Of a stretch of 64,000 nt of DNA, positions 13,501 through 32,207 are shown piece after piece. Source of the stretch: Dasypus novemcinctus (lineage: Eukaryota; Chordata; Mammalia; Cingulata; Dasypodidae); contig NC_080689.1 in the NCBI RefSeq assembly GCF_030445035.2, positions 26,627,278-26,691,277 on the forward strand, in the 5' to 3' direction. Under the pieces are notes generated by a model, which made no database searches, was not told the origin of the DNA, and was given only the letters and a program-made list of their open reading frames with translations. A program made the position numbers and the translations under genes. Positions within the stretch are counted from its first letter, which is position 1, and the number at the start of each line of letters is the position of its first letter.

Positions 13501-14943
13501 CACATTATGATAGTTAATGACATAGATAGATGTTCTATTATGAATAGTTCTGATAGAGCAGAAAACCTCAAGCAAGACAAAGTTTAACAAACAGTATATA
13601 CATTTTGCCTAGGAAACTAAAAAACTTACAAAGTTCCACTTAAAAGATACCCATCCTATTTTAGCCAAGTATTTTCCTACATGCCAAACTGAAACTTTAG
13701 ATCATTCTTTAATATTAATACATACATCCAGAACTAGAAACCAAGGCGTACCACAACATGAGCTTTTGTTCTTAGTGTTTGTGTATGTTTCAACTGAAAG
13801 AAATAAGAATCGACCATTTATCCATATAATAATTTAATATATGCCAGCCAAACAAAGTATCTGTATCTTTATTCAATTAAATTAAAACAGACCTGCCAGG
13901 TAAATTATGCAACATTCACTATATACACATGATTTAGGCAATGCAAGGTAATTCTAGATACGCTGATTACTCAACTATTAGTAAAACATGACTGGTGTCT
14001 GTGATGCCCAGCAAGTGCTCCTTTTCACATTGAGTGGCTGCATTTCCATAGTATGGTAAGAGGGACAGCTATGAGCCATGACATGGGTTACCAGTAAACC
14101 TTTGTGGGAATAGGGGGAAAATGACAATCTAGAATAGATTAACAGTCTCCTAAAGGTAAATTGTATACTTGACAGTTACATTAAAAAAAAAAAAGTTCTT
14201 CTGTCATGTTAATGACACAAAACTTCTCATTTAAAGGCAACACCACCATATGGTGTGTGTGTGGGTGTGTGGGTGGGGAATGCTCTTAAAATTGGTATAA
14301 TTAGTCTTAAAAAAAAAAAAAAAGCAAAAACAAAGTACCTCTTTGGTGAAGCCTCGGTACCCATTCAATTCACTGTAATAATCTGTAAACAGGACTGTAG
14401 TACAGTGCTGGGCCTTGATTCCAACAAGGTCAGGTACCACAGCCTTTCCTCACAGTCATTTAAGTGATTTTTAAGAAAATATTCTAAAACAGGAAGAGTA
14501 AAACAAAGGAAACAAAGGAGGATAAGATCCCTGTTTAAGATTTTTTAAAAAGTGCATAATATTTTGAATTACAAAAACTGTCATCATATGGGCCTGCTGG
14601 ACACTAGACTGTGTTTTCCATCCCTTTAATGATAAAGATCACTTCACAAAAGAGGACCTCTGCCTATTGGCCAGAAAAAGTCCCTTTAACTTAATTTTCA
14701 GGTGCAATCAGTTGTCCACTTCTCCACTTCCTCTAGATCAGTTTTTCTATATTCTAAATTGGAAAACCATTTTCATTTTATAATTATGTCCAGGTTAAAA
14801 TTCATTGTCTTATACTGCATCTTGAAGTAGAGTCGTTAGTGTTTGGAGTTCCCATTGTAACTCCTCAGTGCTGGCACATTCAGTGCATCCATTGCCAGCA
14901 ATGGATTTGGAGCTAGGAAAATGTACGTCCCAGTCAGAGGAAC
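10515..14943 (-). other. SOS1: SOS1 3' untranslated region
   Basis: Runs about 4.4 kb from the stop codon to a poly(A) signal near 10,533. No SINE, L1 or LTR was recognised inside it, in contrast to the dense repeats on either side. It is AT-rich, with a GT-rich tract on the plus strand at 14,253-14,280 and several A runs. The far end is inferred from the signal and from the long 3' UTR known for mammalian SOS1; earlier AATAAA copies on the minus strand could also be used. Confidence 0.75.
10533..10538 (-). terminator. Candidate SOS1 polyadenylation signal (AATAAA)
   Basis: AATAAA on the minus strand, followed 25-45 nt downstream by a GT-rich stretch (around 10,485-10,512) suitable as a downstream element. 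The spacing from the stop codon fits the long mammalian SOS1 message. Confidence 0.6.
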
Positions 14944-18201
<3,258 letters not shown>

Positions 18202-18246
18202 TTGGGCCATGGGGCAGTGTAACTTGGATAAAGACGGTATCGCTGC
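18202..18246 (-). CDS. SOS1: SOS1 exon 21: 45-nt in-frame cassette exon
   Basis: A 45-nt exon encoding 15 residues around TVFIQVTLPHGP, between acceptor ACAG|GC and donor GTTAGT. Codons split across both junctions give Ser1116 and Arg1131. Because its length is a multiple of three and both flanking introns interrupt a codon after its first base, skipping it keeps the frame. SOS1 is known to have isoforms differing by 15 residues in the C-terminal region; I recall that fact but not with certainty which exon it concerns. A human Asn at the second residue appears here as Ser. Confidence 0.95.
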
Positions 18247-19596
18247 CTGTGAAAGGAAACAAGAAAAAGTAGATTTTTTTTCTTCCATTGATATATTCAA
18301 CTCATCTGTAAAAACTGATTTATGATAAAAAATGTTATTCTTGTCATTCCAGTTTTAAAAGAGCGCCGTAAGTTTTTAGTATAAGCACATAGCTACTTAC
18401 TTTTGAGAAGGAAAAAAAAAGAATTAATTTGAGTTAATATACTGGGAATTTTGAAGAGTCCTTTTAGATTCACTACTTAATGTCAACATAATTAATGAAA
18501 AGCATTAATGAGGAAACTAAAACATACTGCATTATTGGAAGACTTTAAAAAATGTATAAATCCAATTTAAGCAAAGAAATTCTGCTAGACATATAGAAAC
18601 ATGCCATTTACTAAAGATTACTTTATAAACTCACAGTTGGTGTGAAACAAGTATTACATAGTGAGTTATTTTATATAAATTGAAAAATAAAAGGGAGATT
18701 TCTAACAGATATACCTTTGAAAACTGGTCTTGGGGTATATGTTCTTGTTACAAAATAACTACAGGTTTGTCTATTACCAAACATGATTTAAAGCAACATA
18801 GTGTTTTTTCCTTCTGTATTCTTAAGCATTTTAAAGAAATTAATAAACATTTGGTCCTTAGACACATTTTATATGGGAAACTTTCCTTTCCATATGTACT
18901 GATGTTTATTTGGAAACCAAGTTATTCAGTGCAGCAATTCAGCTAATTCTAATGTTATCTTTCAGAAGATTAAAATTGATTTGTAACTTTGATATGGCTA
19001 TTGCTCTGTGATTGGTTTTCACTATTTATAGGTACCTATGACATAATAAGGATGAAAGAATTATTTATCTCTAGTATTTATCTACTTATATATTTCTCAT
19101 TTTTATTGGAAAGGAAATAAATATGAGTAAATATCATTGCTTCCTGGAGAGTAGCCTCAAAAACATGGTAGTGCACTTAGTATAATGCAGGGATGAAATC
19201 AAAACACAAAGCTCATGACTCCTACAAACTGCAACAGTTTTGAAAGAATGACTATACATATACATGTACATGTGTACAAAGTCATAGACTTGGCTTTAAT
19301 CATATTTACATACAGCACAGGCTTAAATTGATACATTTGATATATCTAGGGCATTTCCCTGATTCTTTACTATAAAGTAATTGCTTGGACTCACTGCCTA
19401 GAAAATGCTTAAAAAAAAAAAAAGCAAAGAAAAATCTAACTTTTAAAAATTGTATGTATTCTAAATAAAGAAATATATGCTAGAAATTCATAATAGCCAG
19501 GCACTGAAAAATTTTGTTGATTATGACTTAGGAATGAAATTCCATTAATTAGAAAATTAGTATTAATTTGTTAAGTACAAACTCCAGACTGCAGAT

Positions 19597-19962
19597 GAGT
19601 GGTTCTCAGTCTTGGCTGCACATTAGAATACCCTGAGGGAGCTTCTAAAATAGGGATTCTTAACCTTTTTTGTTCTATGGATCTCTTTGCCAGTCAGGAC
19701 ACCTTATTAAGTCCATACTATACTATGTATTATTTAATAAATATATTACACCCGGACCAACACATCCCCATAAAAATAATGTTTTTTTGACTTTCAGTTC
19801 AAGCTCATGGACCCCTTGTTAAGAACCCCTATCCTAAAAATGACTCCCAGGTGCTAATGCCAGTCTATTTCAAGAATGGGCTGGGTATAGGTTTACTTTT
19901 GTTTGTTTTTTTAAGCTCCCCAGGGGATTATAATGTACAGGAGGGTTAAAACCATCGTCTGA
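19597..19962 (+). repeat. MER20-like element interrupted by a younger hAT insertion
   Basis: The left half (GTGGTTCTCAGTCTTGGCTG, then TTAGAATACCCTGAGGGAGC) and right half (GACTCCCAGGTGCTAATGCC to AAGCTCCCCAGGGGATTATA) read as one MER20 once the 181-bp insert at 19,651-19,831 is removed. Confidence 0.7.
19651..19831 (-). mobile_element. hAT-type element nested in MER20
   Basis: Inverted ends TAGGGATTCTTAAC and GTTAAGAACCCCTA, flanked by TTCTAAAA and TCCTAAAA (7 of 8 matching target duplication). Internal phrases such as TTTGCCAGTCAGG are the reverse complement of those in the element at 4,161-4,335, so it is the same family in opposite orientation. Confidence 0.8.
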
Positions 19963-21947
19963 GATATTCCCCAATTTATAAAGGAGTCATTCTTGAAATA
20001 GGAACAAGCATTTTCCTATAGAAAAAATGATATACATGGTGGATAACTTCTTAAACCACGAAGTATGGTAAACTCAAATGTATTTGAGATTAGAAACTGA
20101 TCACCTACAAGGTTTCCGTGAAGAAAATCCTTGCATTTCAGCTTGAGATACTTGGGATACAACTTTCTCTTGTCAAAGCTTGCCCTACTAATGAATGGAC
20201 AGAGATAAAGCCCATCTGCAGCAGACACATCCAGTCAGAACTTTGGCCCCCTTTTATGACCAGGTAATGAAAGGCACTTCACCATTTCCCCCTCCTTGCT
20301 ACAGCAGCAGAAGCAAAGCAGTGAGCTGGTTGGTCTTTCCTCTTTTCCCAGCCACTGTCGTCATCACTTCAGAGGATGGAACTGGACAGGGAAAGGCATG
20401 GAGCAGAATTTTGAATGTAAGCATGGATGTGGCAGCATGAAGTAGGTGGCTAGTTCCCTACCCTGTCTGTCTTTACCACATAGCTTTTGTGCCCATTCTT
20501 GCCTATTCTGTGGCCATCTTTCTCAGCTCTTACAACATTTATGTCTTCACCACTTACTCAGCATTTAATTCTGACTCTCTCGTACTATGATTATTTTTCA
20601 TCTCTCAGTAAGATATGCAACAGATAGTGGTTGAATAAATTAATTATCAGTTTAAAACTACATTATTTTGGAAAAACAAAACTACTATAAGCAAAAAAGA
20701 ATACTATTGTACCAGATTGAAAGTTCTAGTGAAATGCTGCCTTTTGAAAAACATAAGCAATGGAACTTTCTGCTGCTTTTATTGGGTGGAATACGCTCTG
20801 CTGACCTAAGAACGTAGGCATGGCAGTTCTTTCCTGCCAGGCCTTGAGGGAAACAAGGAAGTTGGTGTTCAATCTGGTAGCAACATGATAGGTAGCACTT
20901 TGGGGGCTTTGGGTCACTAGCAGATGGGTCAAGCAGGAGTGGGGTCAAAAGCAGGTAAGGACCTTTATAAAGATGAGTCAATGATATGTTTTTAGTAAGG
21001 GACTGAGTATATAAGTGATTTTGCATTATGCTCATTTTCTTGATTTCAAAAGTCAGTTATTTTCAATATTTATGAAAAGCAAAGAATGTATTAATAGGAG
21101 CTTTTTAATTATTAAGAGAAACTGAGAAAACACAAAGCCTAACTCCTGGAACAATATTTTCTCCACTTGTCCTGCTGTTTAAATAAACAGTGAGTGTTCC
21201 AGGGCTACATATGACAAAGCATGGATCCGGAGCACTGCATTCCAAAATGATTCCCTCTTCCTCATTTGACTAATCATTTAAAGATTTAGTAGCAAAGTAG
21301 TAGGGAATTTAATGTGCATATAAATCTCTTCCATTTTTAGTTACTTCTTGAACTAGAAGCAGAATTTGTAACAGAGCACGCTCATGTGTTTCAATAATTC
21401 ATTTATGTGGGAACCCTTATAAATACAGACTTTAGCTATCTGCTATAGGGAAAAAAAGACCTGCAAAAAGTTAAATGGGTCAGAATAATGATTTCAGGTC
21501 AGGTACACTGCAAAAAATCCTAGTTTTATTTTATTACTTAATTTAGGAGTTTGGTGAGGTGGGGAGAATAAATTGGAATTTTAAATCTAGTTTGACTCTA
21601 GGAAGGCACAGAAAAAATATTTTATCTAAAATCAGAAAGCACATTAACAGATAGGGATAACAAAGCAGGATTCCTGTTTCCTAAGTCAGTGTTTCTCAAA
21701 TTCCTTCCCCCTAATTACATCATGCTGCCTATCAGTATTGGATTCCTTTCTGTCAAATACTAAGAACCTTAGCTCTACAAGAGTGTATGACAGTGATCAT
21801 GAGAGGGTTAAAGGCGACTAGAGTTAAGTTTTCATTTAATAACGAACAAATGAAAAAAGGGTTTATGTTCTTAGTAGAGCTTTAAAGTTCCACATAAAAT
21901 GGATTAGAGATTAAATGAAAGCGTTTAGATATAAATGGCAGCCTCTT

Positions 21948-22267
21948 CAAAGCTGTACATTTTGGTAGCCACTTGCCACATGTGGTTACTGAGTACTTGA
22001 ATGTGGCTACTACATACTGAGATGTATTGTATACGTAAAATGCACACTAGATTTTGAAGATTTGAAACAAATATAATGTAAAATATCTCATTAATAAATT
22101 TTCATATTGTTTACATGTTGAAATGACAATATTTTGGATATACTGGGCTAAATAAAGTATACTATTAAAATTGATTTTAACTAATTCTTTTTACTTTTTA
22201 TTAATGTGGCTACTAGACAATTTTAAATTACACATGTTTCAGATTATATTTCTATTGGACAGCACTG
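21948..22267. mobile_element. hAT-Charlie-like DNA transposon remnant
   Basis: Starts near AAAGCTGTACATT and ends ATTGGACAGCACTG, with the internal phrase GCCACATGTGGTTACTGAG and CTAGACAATTTTAAATTACA, all familiar from a mammalian Charlie-type family with CAGTGCTGTCCAAT ends. No clear target duplication found. Confidence 0.5.
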
Positions 22268-22420
22268 ACCTAGAAATAAGAGGGAAAAGAAATAGTACTG
22301 AGTCTGAGATTTTTATGAACTGGCTTAAAAGCATGGGCAGCCTAGAAGTAGGCACTATATACTATTAGGCAGATGGAGTAGACTGAGAAAGGGTTAAGAA
22401 AGAAGTCTGATTTTTAAAAA

Positions 22421-22512
22421 TTTATTTTATTCTTTTTGAGGTACCGGAGATTAAACCCAGGACCTCATGCATGGAAAGCAGGCACTCAACCAACTGACTA
22501 CACCTGCTCCCC
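22421..22512 (-). mobile_element. Short DAS-type SINE (minus)
   Basis: On the minus strand: GGGGAGCAGGTGTAGTCAGT head, B-box-like GGTTTAATC, and an A-rich tail seen as T-rich plus-strand DNA at 22,421-22,437. Confidence 0.75.
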
Positions 22513-22650
22513 AAAATTTGATTGTGATACACTGTGGAATTAGAAGCTACTGCAGTTTGGTGGGGAGGAGATGGTGTGCCCTGAGTAGTACTCAAATACA
22601 CTAATTTTCAAAAGAGCATTTAAAAACACAGAATTGACTTTCCCTGCAGA

Positions 22651-22740
22651 TTTTTTTTTATAGGTACCAGGGCTGAGGATTGAACCCAGGAGCTTGTATG
22701 TGGGAAGCTGGTGTTCAACCAATGAGTCCCATTGGTTCCC
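22651..22740 (-). mobile_element. Short DAS-type SINE (minus)
   Basis: Minus strand starts GGGAACCAATGGGACTCATT, has GGGTTCAATCC as B box and ends in the A tract complementary to 22,651-22,659. Confidence 0.75.
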
Positions 22741-22770
22741 TTGAATTGGGTTTTTAATTTGTTTTGCTTG

Positions 22771-22856
22771 TTTTTTTTAGGAGGCACTGGGAACCGAACC
22801 TGGGACCTTCTGTGTGGGAGGTGGGTGCTCAATGGCTTAAACCACATCCACTCCCC
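22771..22856 (-). mobile_element. Short DAS-type SINE (minus)
   Basis: Minus strand starts GGGGAGTGGATGTGGTTTAA, with GGTTCGGTTCCC as B-box region and GCCTCCTAAAAAAAAC at its 3' end. It lies next to the copy at 22,651-22,740 in the same orientation. Confidence 0.75.
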
Positions 22857-23195
22857 ACTGCAGGTTTTAAGTGTTATCTTTGTTTGCCCTTGATATGAGG
22901 GATTCCTTTTAAATCTACAAATTGAAAACAAATTATCAAATTAAGTTTAAATTACCAATTTGACTGCCAGGCCTTCCAGTCAAATGTAATAAATTTAAAA
23001 AAGGCTGTTCTAACATATTTTTTAAAAATTGGAGAGTTGCTGGAGCTCAGACTTAGGTATATATTTTTATAATAGTATTTGCTGAAATGATATTTGACTG
23101 GTCTACAAGTTCACAAAAAAATAAAAATATATAAAACATAGAAATGCTTTAGCATGTATAATACTGGTAATTACTTAAAAGCAATTAAAAATTTA

Positions 23196-24853
<1,658 letters not shown>

Positions 24854-25007
24854 CTAAAAGTGATTTCAGAAAAAAAACAATTGACATGAGAAAATTTGAA
24901 TGATTTATTTTAAGTTTTATTTTTCTTTCTCTCCCAAACCCAAAATATCTGCCCTCCATCAGGCAGCTTAAAAACTTAATCAGATATACATATCCCCAAC
25001 TAATTCA

Positions 25008-25292
<285 letters not shown>

Positions 25293-25919
25293 TCAAGGCA
25301 GAGATTTCCATGCAATGAAAAACAAGCTAAGTAAATACCAAGAGAAAGATATTTGTAAATTTAAAATTCTTCTGTGAAAGACTTTAATTTTATATATACC
25401 CAGGATAAAGGGAGACCAAGTTTAACACAATAGTTTTTTCAGGAGGATTAAATAACTAATTTTCCATTTCCCTGAAATCATTATATCATTTGATATAAGT
25501 CACACTTTTGTTAAAGAAACTTTAAGAATAACCCCATTACTAATAACACATTTTTGGCAAACGGGGAATGAAAGCTCCTAAGTTCAGAGGATCACTTTTT
25601 TTTTGCTTACTCTGTTCATGAGGCCACACAATAGGTAGTAGTTAAACAATTTGCAATTCAGGGATTATACTGTTTCGATAGGCTCACATGTAGAAATGCG
25701 GAAGGATCTGCAAGCCTATCAAACACAGTGCTTCATATGATTTATGTTTAGTCTGGACTTTAGTACTTCTAGATTTAGTAGCAACATGGTAATTGAGCTC
25801 CTATTTCCCCATGAAGACAGGTTGTACACTGAGTGAGCAGGAGAAGGAACAAAGTGCAGGCAGTTTAGTTCTTTAGACAGCCCTCTGGTGCCAGAAGCCC
25901 TTTAGTTCCTTTCTGTTCT

Positions 25920-26110
25920 AGGAGCCACCTTTGCTTTTTTCTACTTTTGTGATCTTGGGCAAATTGTTTAGCCTATCTGTGCCCTCAGTGCTCTTATCTG
26001 TAAAGTGGGGGTAGCAAGGTTGCTGTGAGAAATGAATGAATTTTTGTATAGGTTTAGAATAATGCCTAACAAAAGTAAGTACTTGATGAGTTACTGTGAT
26101 TATTGTTGCT
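25920..26110 (-). repeat. MIR SINE
   Basis: TGATCTTGGGCAAATTGTTT, then CTGTGCCCTCAGTGCTCTTA and CTGTAAAGTGGGGGTAGCAA are the inverse MIR core. Confidence 0.8.
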
Positions 26111-27839
26111 ATTGCTGCTATTCTGGTCCTATTCTCTTATGCTTCTGCCTTTCCTTCCAGAAAAGCATCATACTGATGATGATACTTTGGGGGAAAAAAG
26201 GTGTTATGAATATCTGAGTTTATTCACTCAATCCACATGTTCTGAGTATCTGCTATATGCCAAGCACTGCATTAGGTACTGCAGATACAGAGATACAAGC
26301 TCCTCAAGAAGCTCAGAACCTTGAATGTGGGTTACTGCAGTCCAATTTGTTAAGTGCTGTATTAGTAGATACTACATTAGTTTTCATAAGATGCTATGAG
26401 AGCACAGAGAAAGTATTTCTAATTCTGTCTTGAGCTGTTGGGATTTTTTAAAAAATCATCACAGATGAGGTGATCCTTAAATGAGCCTCAATAATAAAGG
26501 GTAGTTTAATGGGGAGAATAAGATAGAAGGGCATCCTAAGCAAAGCAGCAGTGTGTACAAAAAACTAATTTTGATGAAACTTGGAAAGCATACTTAGAGA
26601 TGGCGTATTTGGTATGGCTTTACCACAGGAGTTTAGTGTGTGGGGTAGGGGAAGAGTGACTGGATATATGAGGGTAGAGGTAGGCAGTGGTTCTCAATGC
26701 TTTTTGTGAGACATACTTTTGAATACTAGAATTTTTGGCCTCCATCCTAGAAGTGATTAAATGACTCATATCAATACGGAATAACTCAGCAATAATGAAA
26801 TGACTGACATCGATGTTTGCTTGGCTCTAAGAAGCATGACATTGTTTTTTGAGTAGAACTGTTTACATTATGCATTCAAAGAAAATATATCACGTATTCC
26901 AGTATACATAGGTTCTTTTATTTTCCATGTCTGCCTGTCAGTTGACTCTTTTATTTGCAGTTATACTCTCCTCTACATGAAATTGTATTACCCACTTAGC
27001 TCGATGTTCAGTCTTACAAACATATCCATAACTGTATGCATTTTCAGTGGCAGCCATAATTAAGTTTTCAAATTGGTCATAAATGGATGGCTCAGCTGTA
27101 CAGTTTATGTGTAGCAGCACCCAGGCTGGGTTATGAAGAAGCTTTTGTTTACAAAGTTTAAATTTTATCCAGGAGGTAATTAGAAGATTATAAGCATATT
27201 TCAGATGGGTTGGAAGGAGTGAAGACCAGAAACAGGAAGACCAGTTAGCAGGCTGTCAGCAGATGACGACGGCTGCCCTAGGATGCCTGGGGATTGTGTG
27301 GAGGTAGGCTCCCCATGAAATGACTGACTGGTTTGGGCAGAGGATGGTGGCAGTGGGAGGAAGACTCTCAGCTTTATGCTTGGCTGACTGAATGGGAGGT
27401 GGTGCACTCACTGACACTGGGAACACAGGGGCAATGTGAGTTTATGGGATATCATACGGTGCTAAAAGTACATCTTGACTGAAGTTGTGAAATTGGTTAC
27501 AAGCGGCAGTTTAGGATATTCAGTATAAAATTTTGAAATTATTTTATGCCTAATTAAACACTAGTTACAAAGAGAACAAATGAGCAGAGCAGTGGTATCC
27601 AAACTTTATTGATCAGTAAAAAATGTTCAAGCATGCACCCTCAATATATGTATAAATTTTTTTAATAAAAAAAAAAGTAGTAACATTGTATACATAGACT
27701 ATCATCAGCCTGATGAGGGGAGTGGGGTTTCTTTCACCTTTTTTGGTGAAGCTTCTCCCAACCTTCTCAGGAAACAGGAGCTACTCAGGGTTCTAAGGTT
27801 CCCATAGAACTTTGTTCACACTTCTATTTACATATTTCT

Positions 27840-28010
27840 GTAATACAGTATTATATTTACTACATGGCATTGTAATTTATGTTTCTGCTCTTTCAAGGGA
27901 GTTCCTTAAAAGTGGGTCTATGTCTTACTCATTACTGTATCCTCAGACCTAACACTGAATCTGGCACATAGAGGCATTCAACAAACTTTCTGAATGAATG
28001 AATAAAACAG
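27840..28010 (+). repeat. L2 LINE 3' tail
   Basis: TGTATCCTCAGACCTAACAC, ATCTGGCACATAGAGGCATT and CTGAATGAATGAATAAA match the L2 3' terminus. Confidence 0.75.
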
Positions 28011-28599
28011 TATTTCAGAATAGAAGAGAGAGGATTTTTAAAAATACTAAATAAAATAATGAACAGAATTCAATTATATATTTAAAAGATCAGTCTACCA
28101 TAAATGAATAGGGTTTAATATTAGTGTATAGGAGTATTAAATATTAGCAAATCTATAATTTCAATTTGCTAAATAAGGAGATTTCATATTTTCTCTCACT
28201 GACATGGCAAAGTATTTTAAAAAAGTAAATATATTTTGCTAGCAAAAACAAAAGATAACTATGAAAAGAAAGATACTTCCTTAATATGGCAAAAAGCATC
28301 TCACCAATCAAGAAGCAAAATTACATCTATTCCCACTAGAATGGATTTTAAAACAGAGCTGCTCATTTTTAGCATTATTATTTAACATTTGTTTGGGAAG
28401 TTATGGCCATTTCTAAAAGGAAAGAAGAAATAAGATCAAAGAAAGAAAGACACACTTTGTGGGTATGGTTAACTATTCAGAAAATCCAAGGAAGTTAATA
28501 ATTCCTGTAATTAAGGGTAAATGTCTAAAATATAAATACCAATCACAACCAAAAATATGTATAAGAAATAATAAGAGAAGATGCTAAGTGTCATAAATA

Positions 28600-28845
28600 C
28601 TCCTCTCCTTCCAAACATGACTTGCTTGCTGTCTGCTCTCTGTGTCCATTCACTGCGCGCTCTTCTGTGTCTGCTTGTCTCCCTGTGTTGCGTCATCTTG
28701 CTGCACCAGCTCTCCGTGGGCAGGAGCCGTCACCTCTTCATGGGCATGGGCCAGCTTGCCTTCACAAGGAGGCCCTGAGAGGCAAACCCAGGGCCTCCCA
28801 TATGATTGACGGGAGTCCAATCAGTTGAGCCACATCCACTTCCCT
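28600..28845 (-). mobile_element. DAS-type SINE, long form (minus)
   Basis: Minus strand starts GGGAAGTGGATGTGGCTCAA and runs through GGCAAGCTGGCCCATGCCC and AGCAAGATGACGCAACACAG, to the AGACAAGCAGACACAG tail. The A-rich end appears lost. Confidence 0.8.
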
Positions 28846-28960
28846 CCAATTATATTTTGGGGACTTTGCCCCCCAAATTATAACTTCATTTGGAAAAAAT
28901 ATTCAAAATAGGCCAAAAAAGAAAAAACAAAAACGAAGCAGCAACTTAATCCTTATAAAG

Positions 28961-29132
28961 CAGGGTTTTCAACCTCAGTACAACTGACATTTTAGATTGG
29001 ATAATTTTTGCTGTGCAGGGCTGTCCTGGGCATTGTAAGATATAAGCACCACCCCAACAGGGCAATTTATGTCTCCACATATTGTAAAATATTTGCTGGG
29101 GAGCAAGAATTACCCCCAGTTGAGAATTCCTG
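28961..29132. mobile_element. MER5A (hAT-Charlie)
   Basis: CAGGGTTTTCAACCTCAGTA at left, CCCCCAGTTGAGAATTCCTG at right, and internal GGGCTGTCCTGGGCATTGTA match MER5A. Flanks TTATAAAG and TTATAAAA suggest the 8-bp target duplication. Confidence 0.85.
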
Positions 29133-29589
29133 ATTATAAAATTATAATCATTAAAACTTTCACACTGGTATAAGAAGCCAATGGGATATAATATGTAGTA
29201 AAGAAATAAGTATCATATATAAACAGGGAAAAAGAAATATTCAATAAACCTAGGTCAATAGGTAATTTGGAGGAGGGTTAAGTTTGAATATTTTATATGA
29301 TCTCTAAAATAGACTCCCTTTTGATTAAAGAGTTAAATATAGTTTTAAAAGTCATATAAAAATAGAAGAAAATATTACGTGCTGGATTGGAAGAAATTTC
29401 TAAAGACAGAAACCAATAGAAATATTAAATAAAAAAAATAAAGTGTAGAATTTAAACAACTACATGTCAAAATGTAAAAATTAAAAGGCAGCTTGGTAAA
29501 AATATATTCAGTGTATATGAAAATGGATAGATAAGAGAAAATGCAAATATTAAGCATATGAAAAAATGTCCACAGAAATCAAAGAACGA

Positions 29590-30008
29590 GGGAAGCGGAC
29601 TTGGCCCAATGGATAGGGCATCTGCCTATCACATGGGAGGTCTGCGGTTCAAACCCCGGGCTTCCTTGACCCGTGTCGAGCTGGCCATGAGCAGTGCTGA
29701 TGAGTGCAAGGAGTGCCGTGCCATGCAGGGGTGTCCCCCGCGTAGGGGAGCCCTACATGCTAGGAGTGTGCCCCATAAGGAGAGTGGCCCAGTGCGAAAG
29801 AAAGTGCAGTCTGCCCAAGAATGGTGCCGCACACACAGAGAGCTGACACAGCAAGATGACGCAACAAAAAGAAACACAGATTGCTGGTGCTGCTGATAAG
29901 GACAGAAGTGGTCGCAGAAGAACACACAGCAAATGGACACAGAGAGCAGACAGCTGGGGTGGGGTGGGGAAGGGGAGAGAAATAAATTAAAAAAATAAAA
30001 TAATATAA
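29590..30008 (+). mobile_element. DAS SINE, full long form (plus)
   Basis: About 420 bp: head GGGAAGCGGACTTGGCCCAA, B box GGTTCAAACCC, body with GCAAGATGACGCAACAAAAA and a GAGAAATAAATT A-rich tail. Target duplication AAATCAAAGAA at 29,576-29,586 and 30,009-30,019. The 175-residue minus-strand open frame across it is an artefact repeated in other copies. Confidence 0.95.
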
Positions 30009-31368
30009 AAATCAAAGAATGCAAATTAGTAAAATAGGTAATAGTTTTTATCCATGAAAATAAGAGATGAAAAAAAAAAAGTAGTATTCCAAATTTGTCA
30101 TACACTTCTAATGACAATATAAGTGGGTATAAGCCCCTCAGAAAGCACTTTGGCAATGCATATCAAGAATTTTAAAACTCATACCTTTTAACCGACATAA
30201 TTCCTCTTCTGGTTATCTAGCTCAAGGAAATATTCTCATAAATAGGAAAAGGTTTACATCATATGAAAGTATTCATTATAACATTAGGAAAGCAAAAAAG
30301 TTGGAAATAATGTATGTTTCCAGTCTTAGGGTAATAGTTAAATAAATTGCCATAGCAACTTTGGTGGAATAGTAAGCAATCATTAAAATGATAATTATGA
30401 AGAGTCTTTACTGAAACAGGACAATATACTTATGGTAAGTGAAAAAAGTAAAGTACTATGTATACATGTCATACATTTACAATTATCTACAATATACACA
30501 GCAAAAAGATTAAAAAAAAAAGTAAATACAAAAGGAATTATGAAGCCTGAATAATAAAAAGTGGGAAAATAAATGTTAATTGAAAAAATAAGAACATAAA
30601 ATTGTTATGTGCACTATAACTTAAAATGATATAGAAACAATACAGAGATAGGGAAAAGGTTAGAAAAAAATATACCATATACCAAAAAGACTACGTGAGG
30701 TATGATAGAGTTCATAATTCCTGGAAGCATTCAGAGGAAGGATCATTAGAGCATATATGCAGACAGAAAAGAAACCAGTGGCAAAAAAAATGCTGAAAAC
30801 ATGAAATACAGAAAATAAGTGATGGAACCAGATAAGAGAAACCTATAGGAAAGAAGAAGATTCATATAGTTGATGTTTCAGTCTTAAAAGGAACAAGAGG
30901 GAACTTCCTTTCTCTGATGAAGAAGGGAATGAAAAAAGGATAGGTGAAAAGATTAAAATTTTGATAGGCTAAAGGTGTAGGCTCAATAGCATATACACTA
31001 TGGTTTTTAGCCATATGAAACTGTTTACAAAAACAAGACTATAAAAACAGATGAGCCTGGCTATGCCTCTTCTAGAGAATATTTGGTTTAGTATAACTCA
31101 ATTAAAAAGATTTTTATGATTATAAAAGCATAAGTATTATATAGTAAGTAATGGCTGCCCAAAGTGAAAATGGAAAGTGAAATGTATATTTTGGGCTTGG
31201 TCTTAAAAAGTCCTAGAAGATTAAAAAATATTTTAAAAATTATTAAAAAATAATCCTAATAGAGAAAAATCTTAAGGGGATTCAGGTGCTAAATTTTTAA
31301 GCATGTAGTCGTTAGTATTTTATACATGTCTATCCTCAGTCATTTAATGGAATAAGTATCCTGTTTTA

Positions 31369-32207
<839 letters not shown>

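Larger units (their letters stand above)
28020..31000. repeat. L1-like decayed LINE region with younger insertions
   Basis: A-rich plus strand with phrases typical of old L1 3' sequence, for example GCAATCATTAAAATGATAAT and TATGGTAAGTGAAAAAAGTA at 30.37-30.45 kb. Interrupted at 28.6, 28.96 and 29.59 kb. Subfamily and exact limits not determined. Confidence 0.4.

Noticed and set aside
20685..21035. 116-codon open frame in intron 20
   Set aside because: No motif or family resemblance; composition like the surrounding intron.
29629..30156. 175-codon minus-strand open frame
   Set aside because: It lies across a DAS SINE, and near-identical frames occur in the other long copies (32,884-33,312, 51,778-52,263, 60,488-60,964). 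It is a property of the repeat.
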